Shown in pieces: positions 1-5,016 of a stretch of 5,016 bases of DNA. Position 1 is the stretch's first letter, and every line of letters begins with the position of its first letter. The notes under the pieces were generated by a model. That model was not told the origin of the DNA. It saw only the letters and a list, made by a program, of their open reading frames with translations, and did no database searches. The translations under genes were made by a program, and so were the position numbers. The DNA lies in assembly GCA_009691925.1 (NCBI GenBank), contig SIAG01000316.1:1-5016 (forward strand), read 5' to 3'. This DNA is from Planctomycetaceae bacterium (GTDB lineage: Bacteria; Planctomycetota; Planctomycetia; Pirellulales; UBA1268).

Positions 1-48
1 GGGGGAGCAGCCGCCCACCGGCGTTTGGCCGGGAAAAACGGCTTTCAT

Positions 49-79
49 CCACCGTCACGGCCGATCGGCCCAGCGGTGG
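49..79. other. Second inverted repeat centred on a 12-base palindrome
   Basis: The palindrome ggccgatcggcc (59-70) is flanked by ccaccg (49-54) and cggtgg (74-79), which are complementary, giving a nested imperfect hairpin. On the minus strand a TTTTT run lies at 34-38, about eleven bases past the stem, too far for a typical intrinsic terminator. It could be a terminator-like element or a protein-binding palindrome. The rest of 1-154 holds no gene I can support. Confidence 0.3.
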
Positions 80-85
80 CGGGAA

Positions 86-131
86 GGAGCCGTCGCCAGC
101 CGGGAGGGGAACCGACGGCATGGACGGCTCC
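86..131 (-). terminator. Inverted repeat downstream of phoU, possible operon 3' end
   Basis: A perfect nine-base inverted repeat (ggagccgtc at 86-94, gacggctcc at 123-131) begins 24 bases after the phoU stop. The 28-base interior can form a further short GCCG/CGGC pairing. No T-run follows on the minus strand, so it does not fit a classical intrinsic terminator. It may be a 3'-end stability structure or a weak terminator. It is the best structural candidate near the end of phoU. Confidence 0.3.
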
Positions 132-154
132 CCCACAGGCAGGCCACGCGGGAG

Positions 155-808
155 TCACTCCTTCGGGCGCTGGCGGACGATCTCCCCTTCGACCATGTAA
201 ATCACATCCTCGGCGACATTCGTCGCCATGTCGGCGATCCGCTCGATGTGCTTGGTGATCGAGTTGACGCGGAGGAGGGCCTCGACGTTCTCCGGCTGCT
301 GCTTGATGCCGGCGAGAATCCGCCGGCGGGCCTTCTGGCGGGCCTCGTCGACGATGTCGTCCTGCTCGCGGATCCTCCGCGCCAGGACCGGGTCGCCGTC
401 AATCACCGCCGTCAGGCATCCCCGCACCATCTCCTCGGCCTGCATTGCCATCGTGCGGATTTCCGGCGGCAGTTCGACCGGCCCCGCCCCCTCGAGCTGG
501 GCGACCCGTTTGGCGATATTCTTGGCCAGATCCCACATCCGCTCGAGATCGTTGTTGATCTTGAGAACCGCGACGACGAAGCGGAGATCGGCCGCCACCG
601 GCTGGTACAGCGCCAGGATCTTGAGACACTCCTCCTCGACCTCCATCCGGTCGAACGCTTCGTCGCTGGCGAGGACGCGCTGGGCGAGTGGGACATCACG
701 GTTGATGACCGCCGAGATCGACTTCGAAATCGCCTCCTCGACAACGGTGCCGACGCGGCGGATCTTCTCCTTCAGATTGCCGATCTGCCGTTCGATATGC
801 CGCGTCAT
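155..808 (-). CDS. phoU: Phosphate transport/signalling accessory protein PhoU
   Basis: PhoU is a cytoplasmic, all-helical protein that moderates Pst transport and, in bacteria with a PhoR/PhoB-type system, passes the phosphate status to the sensor kinase. The 217-residue length is near the family norm (E. coli about 241). The expected internal duplication is visible: residues 88-97 (LERMWDLAKN) and 188-197 (IERIADMATN) each carry the ExxxDxxxN pattern of the metal-binding helices of PhoU three-helix bundles. The N-terminus (HIERQIGNLKEKIRRVGTVVEEAI) and ALYQPVAADLRFVVAVLKI are also typical. The ATG is supported by GGAGG five bases upstream. It is the last gene seen in the operon, 63 bases after pstB. 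No truncation or missing motif is seen. No PhoR or PhoB gene is in the window, so the signalling role here rests on the family. Confidence 0.96.
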   Translation of the reverse strand: MTRHIERQIGNLKEKIRRVGTVVEEAISKSISAVINRDVPLAQRVLASDEAFDRMEVEEECLKILALYQPVAADLRFVVAVLKINNDLERMWDLAKNIAKRVAQLEGAGPVELPPEIRTMAMQAEEMVRGCLTAVIDGDPVLARRIREQDDIVDEARQKARRRILAGIKQQPENVEALLRVNSITKHIERIADMATNVAEDVIYMVEGEIVRQRPKE

Positions 809-813
809 CTATC

Positions 814-828
814 CCTCCCGTCGGGAGG
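814..828 (-). promoter_or_regulatory. phoU ribosome binding site within a small perfect hairpin
   Basis: On the minus strand the sequence is CCTCCC-GAC-GGGAGG, followed by GATAG and the phoU ATG. GGAGG (818 to 814) is the Shine-Dalgarno sequence with five-base spacing. It forms the 3' arm of a perfect six-pair, all but one G-C, stem with a three-base loop. If it forms in the mRNA, the hairpin would hide the binding site until ribosomes finishing pstB, or another factor, open it. The sequence is seen directly; the regulatory role is inference. Confidence 0.5.
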
Positions 829-871
829 CCTCCGTTGGACCTTAGCCCACGCCGTTCACGACCCCACCGGC

Positions 872-1801
872 TCATCCAAAGCGCCCGGTGACGTAGGCCT
901 CGGTCTCGCGGAGCACCGGCTTGGTGAAGATGTCGGTCGTCGGGCCGTACTCAATCAGCCGCCCAAGATACATGAAAGCGGTGTAGTCGCTCGAGCGGCT
1001 CGCTTGCTGCATGTTGTGGGTGACGATGAGCACGGAGTAGAGCCCGCGCAGCTCCTGGATCAGATCCTCGACTTTGCCGGTGGCGATCGGATCGAGGGCC
1101 GAGCAGGGTTCGTCGAGAAGGAGGACCTCCGGCTCGGCGGCGATCGCCCGGGCGATGCACAGTCGCTGCTGCTGGCCGCCGGAGAGCCCTAGGGCGCTCT
1201 CGCCAAGCCGATCCTTGACCTCGTCCCACAGGGCGGCGCCGCGGAGGCTCCGCTCACACACCTCGTCGAGAACGGCGCGCCTCGATTCACCGTCGATCCG
1301 CAGGGCATAGACGACGTTCTCGTAGATAGTCATCGGGAATGGATTGGGGCGCTGGAACACCATCCCCATCCGTTTCCGCAGCTCGATGACGTCCATCCGC
1401 TGGTCGTAGATCGGATCGCCATTGAGCCGCATCTCGCCGCTGATGCGGACGCTCGGCACGAGGTCGTTGAGCCGGTTGACGCTGCGGAGGAGGGTCGACT
1501 TCCCGCAGCCACTCGGGCCGACCAGCGCCGTCACCTTGCCGTGGGGAATCGGCATCGTGATCGAGTGAAGCGCCTGCTTGGTGCCGTACCAGAGGTTGAA
1601 GTGATCGATCTCGAGGACGGCCGGCGTCTGCCGGACCCGTTCGTGGATTTCGGCCGGCACCTGCCCACCGGCGGCCACCACCGCGAGGCGGTCGACGGCG
1701 GCTCCCGCGGGCGGGGTCGGCGGGCGCGGTTCGGCAGGGCGCGGTTCGGCAGGGCGCGGTTCGGCAGGGGGCGGTTCGGCAGGGGGCGGTGAGGTCGACA
1801 T
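872..1801 (-). CDS. pstB: Phosphate ABC transporter ATP-binding protein PstB
   Basis: This cytoplasmic ATPase powers phosphate import through PstC/PstA. All ABC motifs are intact: Walker A GPSGCGKST at 95-103, Q-loop VFQRPNPFP at 148-156, signature LSGGQQQR at 206-213, Walker B VLLLDEP at 226-232, D-loop SALD at 234-237 and switch His262 (VTHN). EPCSALDP, AFMYLG and the C-terminal YVTGRFG are strongly PstB-like (E. coli ends YITGRYG). The protein has 309 residues against about 257 in E. coli. The excess is an N-terminal tail of about 60 residues containing four PAEP[P/R] units (7-26). The ATG at 1799-1801 has no recognisable Shine-Dalgarno sequence. In-frame GTG codons at 41, 42 and 48 could be alternative starts, the last at 1658-1660 giving 262 aa, close to the usual length. 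The product is certain; the start is not. Confidence 0.97.
   Translation of the reverse strand: MSTSPPPAEPPPAEPRPAEPRPAEPRPPTPPAGAAVDRLAVVAAGGQVPAEIHERVRQTPAVLEIDHFNLWYGTKQALHSITMPIPHGKVTALVGPSGCGKSTLLRSVNRLNDLVPSVRISGEMRLNGDPIYDQRMDVIELRKRMGMVFQRPNPFPMTIYENVVYALRIDGESRRAVLDEVCERSLRGAALWDEVKDRLGESALGLSGGQQQRLCIARAIAAEPEVLLLDEPCSALDPIATGKVEDLIQELRGLYSVLIVTHNMQQASRSSDYTAFMYLGRLIEYGPTTDIFTKPVLRETEAYVTGRFG
1726..1790. repeat. 15-base tandem repeat in the 5' end of pstB
   Basis: There are four adjacent 15-base units on the plus strand (gcggttcggcaggg followed by c, c, g, g) at 1726-1740, 1741-1755, 1756-1770 and 1771-1785, with a five-base partial copy at 1786-1790. The period is a multiple of three, so changes in copy number would keep the pstB frame. 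On the minus strand each unit encodes PAEPR, or PAEPP in the first protein copy. Near-identity of the units suggests recent expansion by slippage. Confidence 0.9.
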
Positions 1802-1842
1802 CGTGCGGACTCGCGGGGATCGGAAGGGGCGCCGGTCGGGCG

Positions 1843-3501
1843 TCAGAACTGCTGGGAGACATACCGGCGGCGGAGCCGGCCACGGATCCAGATCGCCGCC
1901 ACATTCAACAGCCCGATGATCGCGACGAGGAGGAACGTGATCGTAAACACCATCGGCTTGGCCGCCTGGCTGTTGGGGCTCTGGAAGCCAACGTCATAGA
2001 TCAGGTAGGCCAGATGCATGAACTCCCGCTCCGGATGGACGAACGGGAATGTCCCGTCGATGGGGAGGTCGAGGGCGAGCTTCTTGACGCCGACGAGCAT
2101 CAGCGGAGCGACCTCGCCGGCCCCCCGCGCCATCGCCAGGATCAGCCCCGTCATGATTCCGGGGAGAGCGCGGGGGAGGACGATCCGGCGGATCGTCTGC
2201 CACTTGCTTGCGCCACAGGCATACGACCCCTCGCGCATCGAGTTGGGAACCGCCGAAAGCGCCTCTTCGGTCGCCACGATCACCACCGGCAGCGTCAGCA
2301 GCGCGAGCGTCAGCGAGGCCCAGAGGAGACCGCCGGTGCCGAAGGTCGGCTGCCCGTCGGCGACCAGCGCCGGGCGGAAGAGGAGCTCGTCGATCGAGCC
2401 ACCGAGGACGTAGCAGAAGAATCCCAGCCCGAAGGCTCCGTAGACAATGCTCGGCACGCCGGCGAGGTTGTTGATGGCGATGCGGACGGCGGCCGTCAGC
2501 GGCCCGCGCGACGCATACTCGCGGAGATAGAGGGCGGCGAGAACCCCGAACGGCGCGACGAGGAGAGCCATGATGAGCGTCATCGCGATCGTCCCCCAGA
2601 TCGCCGGGAAAACACCACCGGCGCTGTTGGCTTCGCGCGGGTCGTCGCCGAGGAATTCCCCCCACCGCGACACGTAGACGCCGAGGCGTTCCCGGAGGGA
2701 GAGCCGATTGGGCTGCCAGGCCCGGACGATCTCGGCCAGCGGCAGGAGGACCGTCTCCCCCGCGGCGGTGGTGAACTCGAGGCCCCAGCCTTCGTTTCCG
2801 GCCCGCAGTTCGGCGGTCCGCCCGTCGAGCGCGCGCTCCTCGGCCTCGACCGCCGCGGCCACGCCCTTCTCCGCCTCGACCGCCGCGGCCCGGGCCGGTG
2901 ATTCCGGGCCCCCCGCGAGCTCGGCCCGGACGACCGCCAGCCGCGCTGCCCGCAGCTTGCGCTGGAGCACGCCGCGGTCGACTTTGTCGATCCGCCAAGC
3001 CTGCCGCCAGCGACGGCGGACGAAAGGGTGATGCTCACCGAAGGCACGCCAAGCCTCCTCCGAGCCGGCGGCGATCACCTCCCCGCCATGGAGGAGCCGC
3101 GACGGAAAGCCATGGAACCGCCCCCCTTCGAGCCGTTCCACGACCGTCGCCTCCGCCAAACGCGTCATGGCCTTCACCTCCCCGTCGGCAAACCACTCGA
3201 AGTGCTTCCCCGTCAGTTCGAAATTGGCCGTGCGGATGAGACGTCGGCCGCTGCCGTTGGGGGCCTTGTCGCGCTCCGTCTCCTCGCCGAGTACGCGGCG
3301 GCCGTCGGCGAGCTCGATGGATTCCAGCGGCTTCGGCCAGAACGTCGCCACCCCCTCCGAGACGATGTACCCCAGAAGGCCGATGATCATCGCCAGTGCC
3401 AGCGCCAGGCAGCCACCGGTGAGCCACACCCAGGCCTCCCCATGGGCGGCGAGCGCCGCATGCGTCGAACGGCGGCGGCGGCGGAACGGGTCAGAGCTCA
3501 T
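1843..3501 (-). CDS. pstA: Phosphate ABC transporter permease PstA with large extracytoplasmic domain
   Basis: This is the second membrane subunit of the Pst importer and pairs with PstC to form the channel. The protein has 552 residues, against about 296 in E. coli. An Arg-rich cytoplasmic N-terminus (FRRRRRS) precedes a first membrane segment at about 27-47. Residues 48-298 are hydrophilic and probably extracytoplasmic, with an Ala/Glu-rich likely coiled coil at about 175-225. The permease core follows, with hydrophobic segments at about 300-328, 338-368, 391-411, 440-475 and 515-540. The EAA loop is at 412-443 (EEALSAVP, CGASKWQ, IVLP), followed by RGAGEVAPL at 459-467, the PstA counterpart of the PstC GETM motif. 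The ATG start is supported by a GGAGG four bases upstream and by an 11-base overlap with the end of pstC, indicating translational coupling. The gap to pstB is 41 bases. The extra domain recalls Pseudomonas-type PstA; its role is unknown to me. Confidence 0.96.
   Translation of the reverse strand: MSSDPFRRRRRSTHAALAAHGEAWVWLTGGCLALALAMIIGLLGYIVSEGVATFWPKPLESIELADGRRVLGEETERDKAPNGSGRRLIRTANFELTGKHFEWFADGEVKAMTRLAEATVVERLEGGRFHGFPSRLLHGGEVIAAGSEEAWRAFGEHHPFVRRRWRQAWRIDKVDRGVLQRKLRAARLAVVRAELAGGPESPARAAAVEAEKGVAAAVEAEERALDGRTAELRAGNEGWGLEFTTAAGETVLLPLAEIVRAWQPNRLSLRERLGVYVSRWGEFLGDDPREANSAGGVFPAIWGTIAMTLIMALLVAPFGVLAALYLREYASRGPLTAAVRIAINNLAGVPSIVYGAFGLGFFCYVLGGSIDELLFRPALVADGQPTFGTGGLLWASLTLALLTLPVVIVATEEALSAVPNSMREGSYACGASKWQTIRRIVLPRALPGIMTGLILAMARGAGEVAPLMLVGVKKLALDLPIDGTFPFVHPEREFMHLAYLIYDVGFQSPNSQAAKPMVFTITFLLVAIIGLLNVAAIWIRGRLRRRYVSQQF
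2843..2890. repeat. 18-base direct repeat inside pstA
   Basis: The sequence gcctcgaccgccgcggcc occurs exactly at 2843-2860 and 2873-2890, 30 bases apart. In PstA it encodes two copies of an AAVEAE unit (residues 206-211 and 216-221) with a ten-residue period, inside the predicted coiled-coil part of the extracytoplasmic domain. It probably reflects a small in-frame duplication in low-complexity Ala/Glu sequence. Confidence 0.75.
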
Positions 3502-5016
3502 GCGACCTCCGCCGGAATCGTTCGCGGATGATCTCGGCCACCGTGTTGAGGATGAACGTCAGCCCGAAGAGGGTCAGCGCGGCGAGGAACAGGACACGGT
3601 AGTGGGCCGAGCCGCGGGCCGCCTCCGGAAGCTCGGTGGCGATCGCGGCGGAGAGGGTCTGGAAACCACTGAACAGGCTCCAGTCCATGATCGGCGTGTT
3701 GCCTGCGGCCATCAGAACGATCATCGTCTCCCCGACGGCCCGGCCGAGCCCGATCATGACCGCCGAGAAGAGGCCGCTGGCCGCGGCGGGGAGGATGACG
3801 CGGATCGCGGTCTGCCAGGGGGTGGCGCCGGCGCCGAGCGAGGCGCTGCGGAGATGATCGGGGACGCTCGAGAGGGCGTCGTCGGCGATCGTGAAGATCA
3901 GCGGGATGACCGCGAAGCTCATCCCGAAGGCGACGATCATGGCGTTGCGTTGGACATAGCTCCCCAGCAGCCCGCCCCGGGCGTCGAGCCGGATCGCATC
4001 GAGGAACGTCCCGGCCGCGACCGCCAAGCCCACCGTCAGTGCCACGCCGACGACGAACACCCCCAGCGACACCAAGCCCGCCCGCCGCGGCGTCCAGCCG
4101 ACGCTCACGCTCCGCAGCCACGGGTTGACCAGCCGGCTGCAGAGCACCGTGGCGACGATCGCCGTGATCGGCAGGAAGGCGAGGACCCACCCCCCCAGGC
4201 CACTCCCGCCGCGGCCGTCGAGCCAGGCCCGCAGGTCGCCGCCGAAGAGGAGGCGCTCGAACTGCGGCGCTACCACGAGGCTGGCGAAGGCCCCGGCCGG
4301 CAACCCCAGGCAGCCAATGATTGGCAGCCTCCAGGCCGCCAAACGCATTCTCACCGCCGCCGGGAAGAGCTGCCACAGATGGGCCCCGAGGAGGAGCGTC
4401 AACGGTACGACGAAGAATCCCGCGATCACCGGGGCGAGCCCACGCTCCACCAGCGGGGCGATCACCAATCCTGCCATGAACCCGAGGACGACACTCGGCA
4501 GGCTGGCCATCATCTCGATCACCGGCTTGATCCGCGCCCGCCACGATGGATGGAGAAATTGGCTGGAGAAGATGGCGGCGAGGATAGCGACCGGAGTCGC
4601 GAAGAGCATGACGTAGACCGTCGCCTTGATCGTGCCCACGACGAGGGGGATGAATCCGAACTTCGACTCAAACGTCTGGTGGCCGGTCGTCTCCCAAGCG
4701 TGGACGGCGCCGGGGTAGTTCTCGTACCACACCGGGGCGAAGAGCGTGCGCGGCGAGATCTCGGGGAATCCGGCGTCGAATCCCCACGACACGACTCCGG
4801 CACCGTCAGCGGCCAGGAGGGTCGTCTCCCGCGCCCCCAGCGCCAAAATCCGCGGGGGCCCGGCGAGCCGATCGCTCGCCACGGCCCGCACCGTGAGCAG
4901 ATTGTTGCCGGTCGTGGAATGGAAGAGGCGGATGGCCCCCGCCGCGTCGGCGGCGGCGAACAGGCGCGACCGGGGGGAGGCGGCCAGGGTCGTCACCGCC
5001 GCCGGCCGGGCGGGAT
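3491..5016 (-). CDS. pstC: Phosphate ABC transporter permease PstC, enlarged type; 5' end beyond window
   Basis: This is one of the two membrane subunits of the PstSCAB phosphate importer. Numbering is from the GTG at 4994-4996. Residues 1 to about 85 are soluble and repeat-like (LFAAADAAGAIRLFHSTTG, then TTLLAADGAGVVSWGF), suggesting beta-propeller blades. Hydrophobic segments follow at about 114-147, 157-182, 185-207, 225-247, 268-286, 305-330, 352-372, 404-431 and 466-485. The cytoplasmic EAA loop of ABC permeases is at 372-403 (DDALSSVP, GAGATPWQ, ILP), followed by the PstC-typical GRAVGETM at 418-425. E. coli PstC is about 319 aa with six segments, so this protein is much larger and resembles the Pseudomonas-type PstC as I recall it. 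The frame stays open upstream of the GTG to the edge (P-A-R-P-A-A-V-T-T-L), and the propeller-like repeat begins abruptly, so the GTG is probably internal. The TGA stop lies inside the start of pstA. Family assignment is very secure; the start is not visible. Confidence 0.95.
   Translation of the reverse strand, partial: PARPAAVTTLAASPRSRLFAAADAAGAIRLFHSTTGNNLLTVRAVASDRLAGPPRILALGARETTLLAADGAGVVSWGFDAGFPEISPRTLFAPVWYENYPGAVHAWETTGHQTFESKFGFIPLVVGTIKATVYVMLFATPVAILAAIFSSQFLHPSWRARIKPVIEMMASLPSVVLGFMAGLVIAPLVERGLAPVIAGFFVVPLTLLLGAHLWQLFPAAVRMRLAAWRLPIIGCLGLPAGAFASLVVAPQFERLLFGGDLRAWLDGRGGSGLGGWVLAFLPITAIVATVLCSRLVNPWLRSVSVGWTPRRAGLVSLGVFVVGVALTVGLAVAAGTFLDAIRLDARGGLLGSYVQRNAMIVAFGMSFAVIPLIFTIADDALSSVPDHLRSASLGAGATPWQTAIRVILPAAASGLFSAVMIGLGRAVGETMIVLMAAGNTPIMDWSLFSGFQTLSAAIATELPEAARGSAHYRVLFLAALTLFGLTFILNTVAEIIRERFRRRSHEL
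3506..3510 (-). promoter_or_regulatory. Ribosome binding site of pstA
   Basis: The minus strand reads GGAGG, then TCGC, then the ATG of pstA, a strong Shine-Dalgarno match with four-base spacing. It lies within the last codons of pstC, whose TGA (3491-3493) sits just inside pstA. It fixes the pstA start and suggests translation of pstA is coupled to pstC. Confidence 0.7.

Noticed and set aside
25..258. A 77-codon open frame on the plus strand across the region downstream of phoU
   Set aside because: It is Pro/Arg/Gly/Ser-rich, overlaps the phoU 3' end in antisense, and has no recognisable domain. It gives no evidence of a gene in 1-154.
248..1192. A 314-codon open frame on the plus strand opposite phoU and pstB
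   Set aside because: It is wholly antisense to two genes with intact family motifs. Its product is rich in Asp, Arg, Leu and His with no recognisable domain, as expected from the complement of GC-rich codons.
1802..1842. The pstA-pstB spacer as a possible internal promoter or terminator
   Set aside because: Only 41 bases, with no convincing -35/-10 pair, no stem with a T-run, and no Shine-Dalgarno sequence.
1789..2901. A 370-codon open frame on the plus strand opposite pstA
   Set aside because: It is antisense to the conserved PstA core. The product is a low-complexity Arg/Asp/Glu/Pro/Gly/His sequence without membrane segments or known motifs, best explained as a GC-driven shadow frame.
4862..4880. 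Perfect seven-base inverted repeat with a five-base loop (ggcgagc ... gctcgcc)
   Set aside because: It lies inside the pstC coding sequence in very GC-rich DNA, where such short stems are expected by chance, and has no associated signal.
1..5016. A previously undescribed system such as a defence island, mobile element or CRISPR array
   Set aside because: All coding space is accounted for by pstC, pstA, pstB and phoU. No terminal inverted repeats, transposase, integrase or spaced repeat array is visible.

Overview
The window is the 3' part of a high-affinity phosphate uptake (Pst) operon. All of it is on the minus strand, so transcription runs from high to low coordinates: pstC (5' end beyond the right edge), then pstA, pstB and phoU, and finally a 154-base non-coding tail. 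This is the classical pstC-pstA-pstB-phoU order. The phosphate-binding protein gene pstS, the operon promoter and any Pho box are not in the window. If present, they lie past position 5016.

Layout by region: 1-154 is a downstream region with two inverted repeats and no supportable gene. 155-808 is phoU. 809-871 is a spacer with a small perfect hairpin that contains phoU's Shine-Dalgarno (SD) sequence. 872-1801 is pstB, whose 5' end contains a 15-base tandem repeat encoding a proline-rich tail. 1802-1842 is a short spacer. 1843-3501 is pstA, which overlaps pstC by 11 bases. 3491-5016 is pstC, which is open to the window edge.

PstC and PstA form the membrane channel, PstB is the ATPase that drives it, and PhoU is the accessory protein that links transporter activity to phosphate signalling. 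Both permeases are the enlarged type. PstA (552 aa) has about 250 residues outside the membrane between its first and second transmembrane segments. PstC (over 500 aa visible) has a repeat-like, possibly beta-propeller, N-terminal domain and extra hydrophobic segments. From memory, this architecture resembles the large PstC/PstA pair of Pseudomonas and relatives more than the short E. coli proteins.

The DNA is very GC-rich, and this produces many long antisense open frames that I regard as artefacts. High GC, a weak or absent SD at pstB and the enlarged permeases would fit a planctomycete-like bacterium, but that is a guess. I see no sign of mobile elements, CRISPR, tRNA or rRNA. The window is mainly a conserved housekeeping operon. 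The unusual parts are the extra domains and a few small sequence structures, not a new system.
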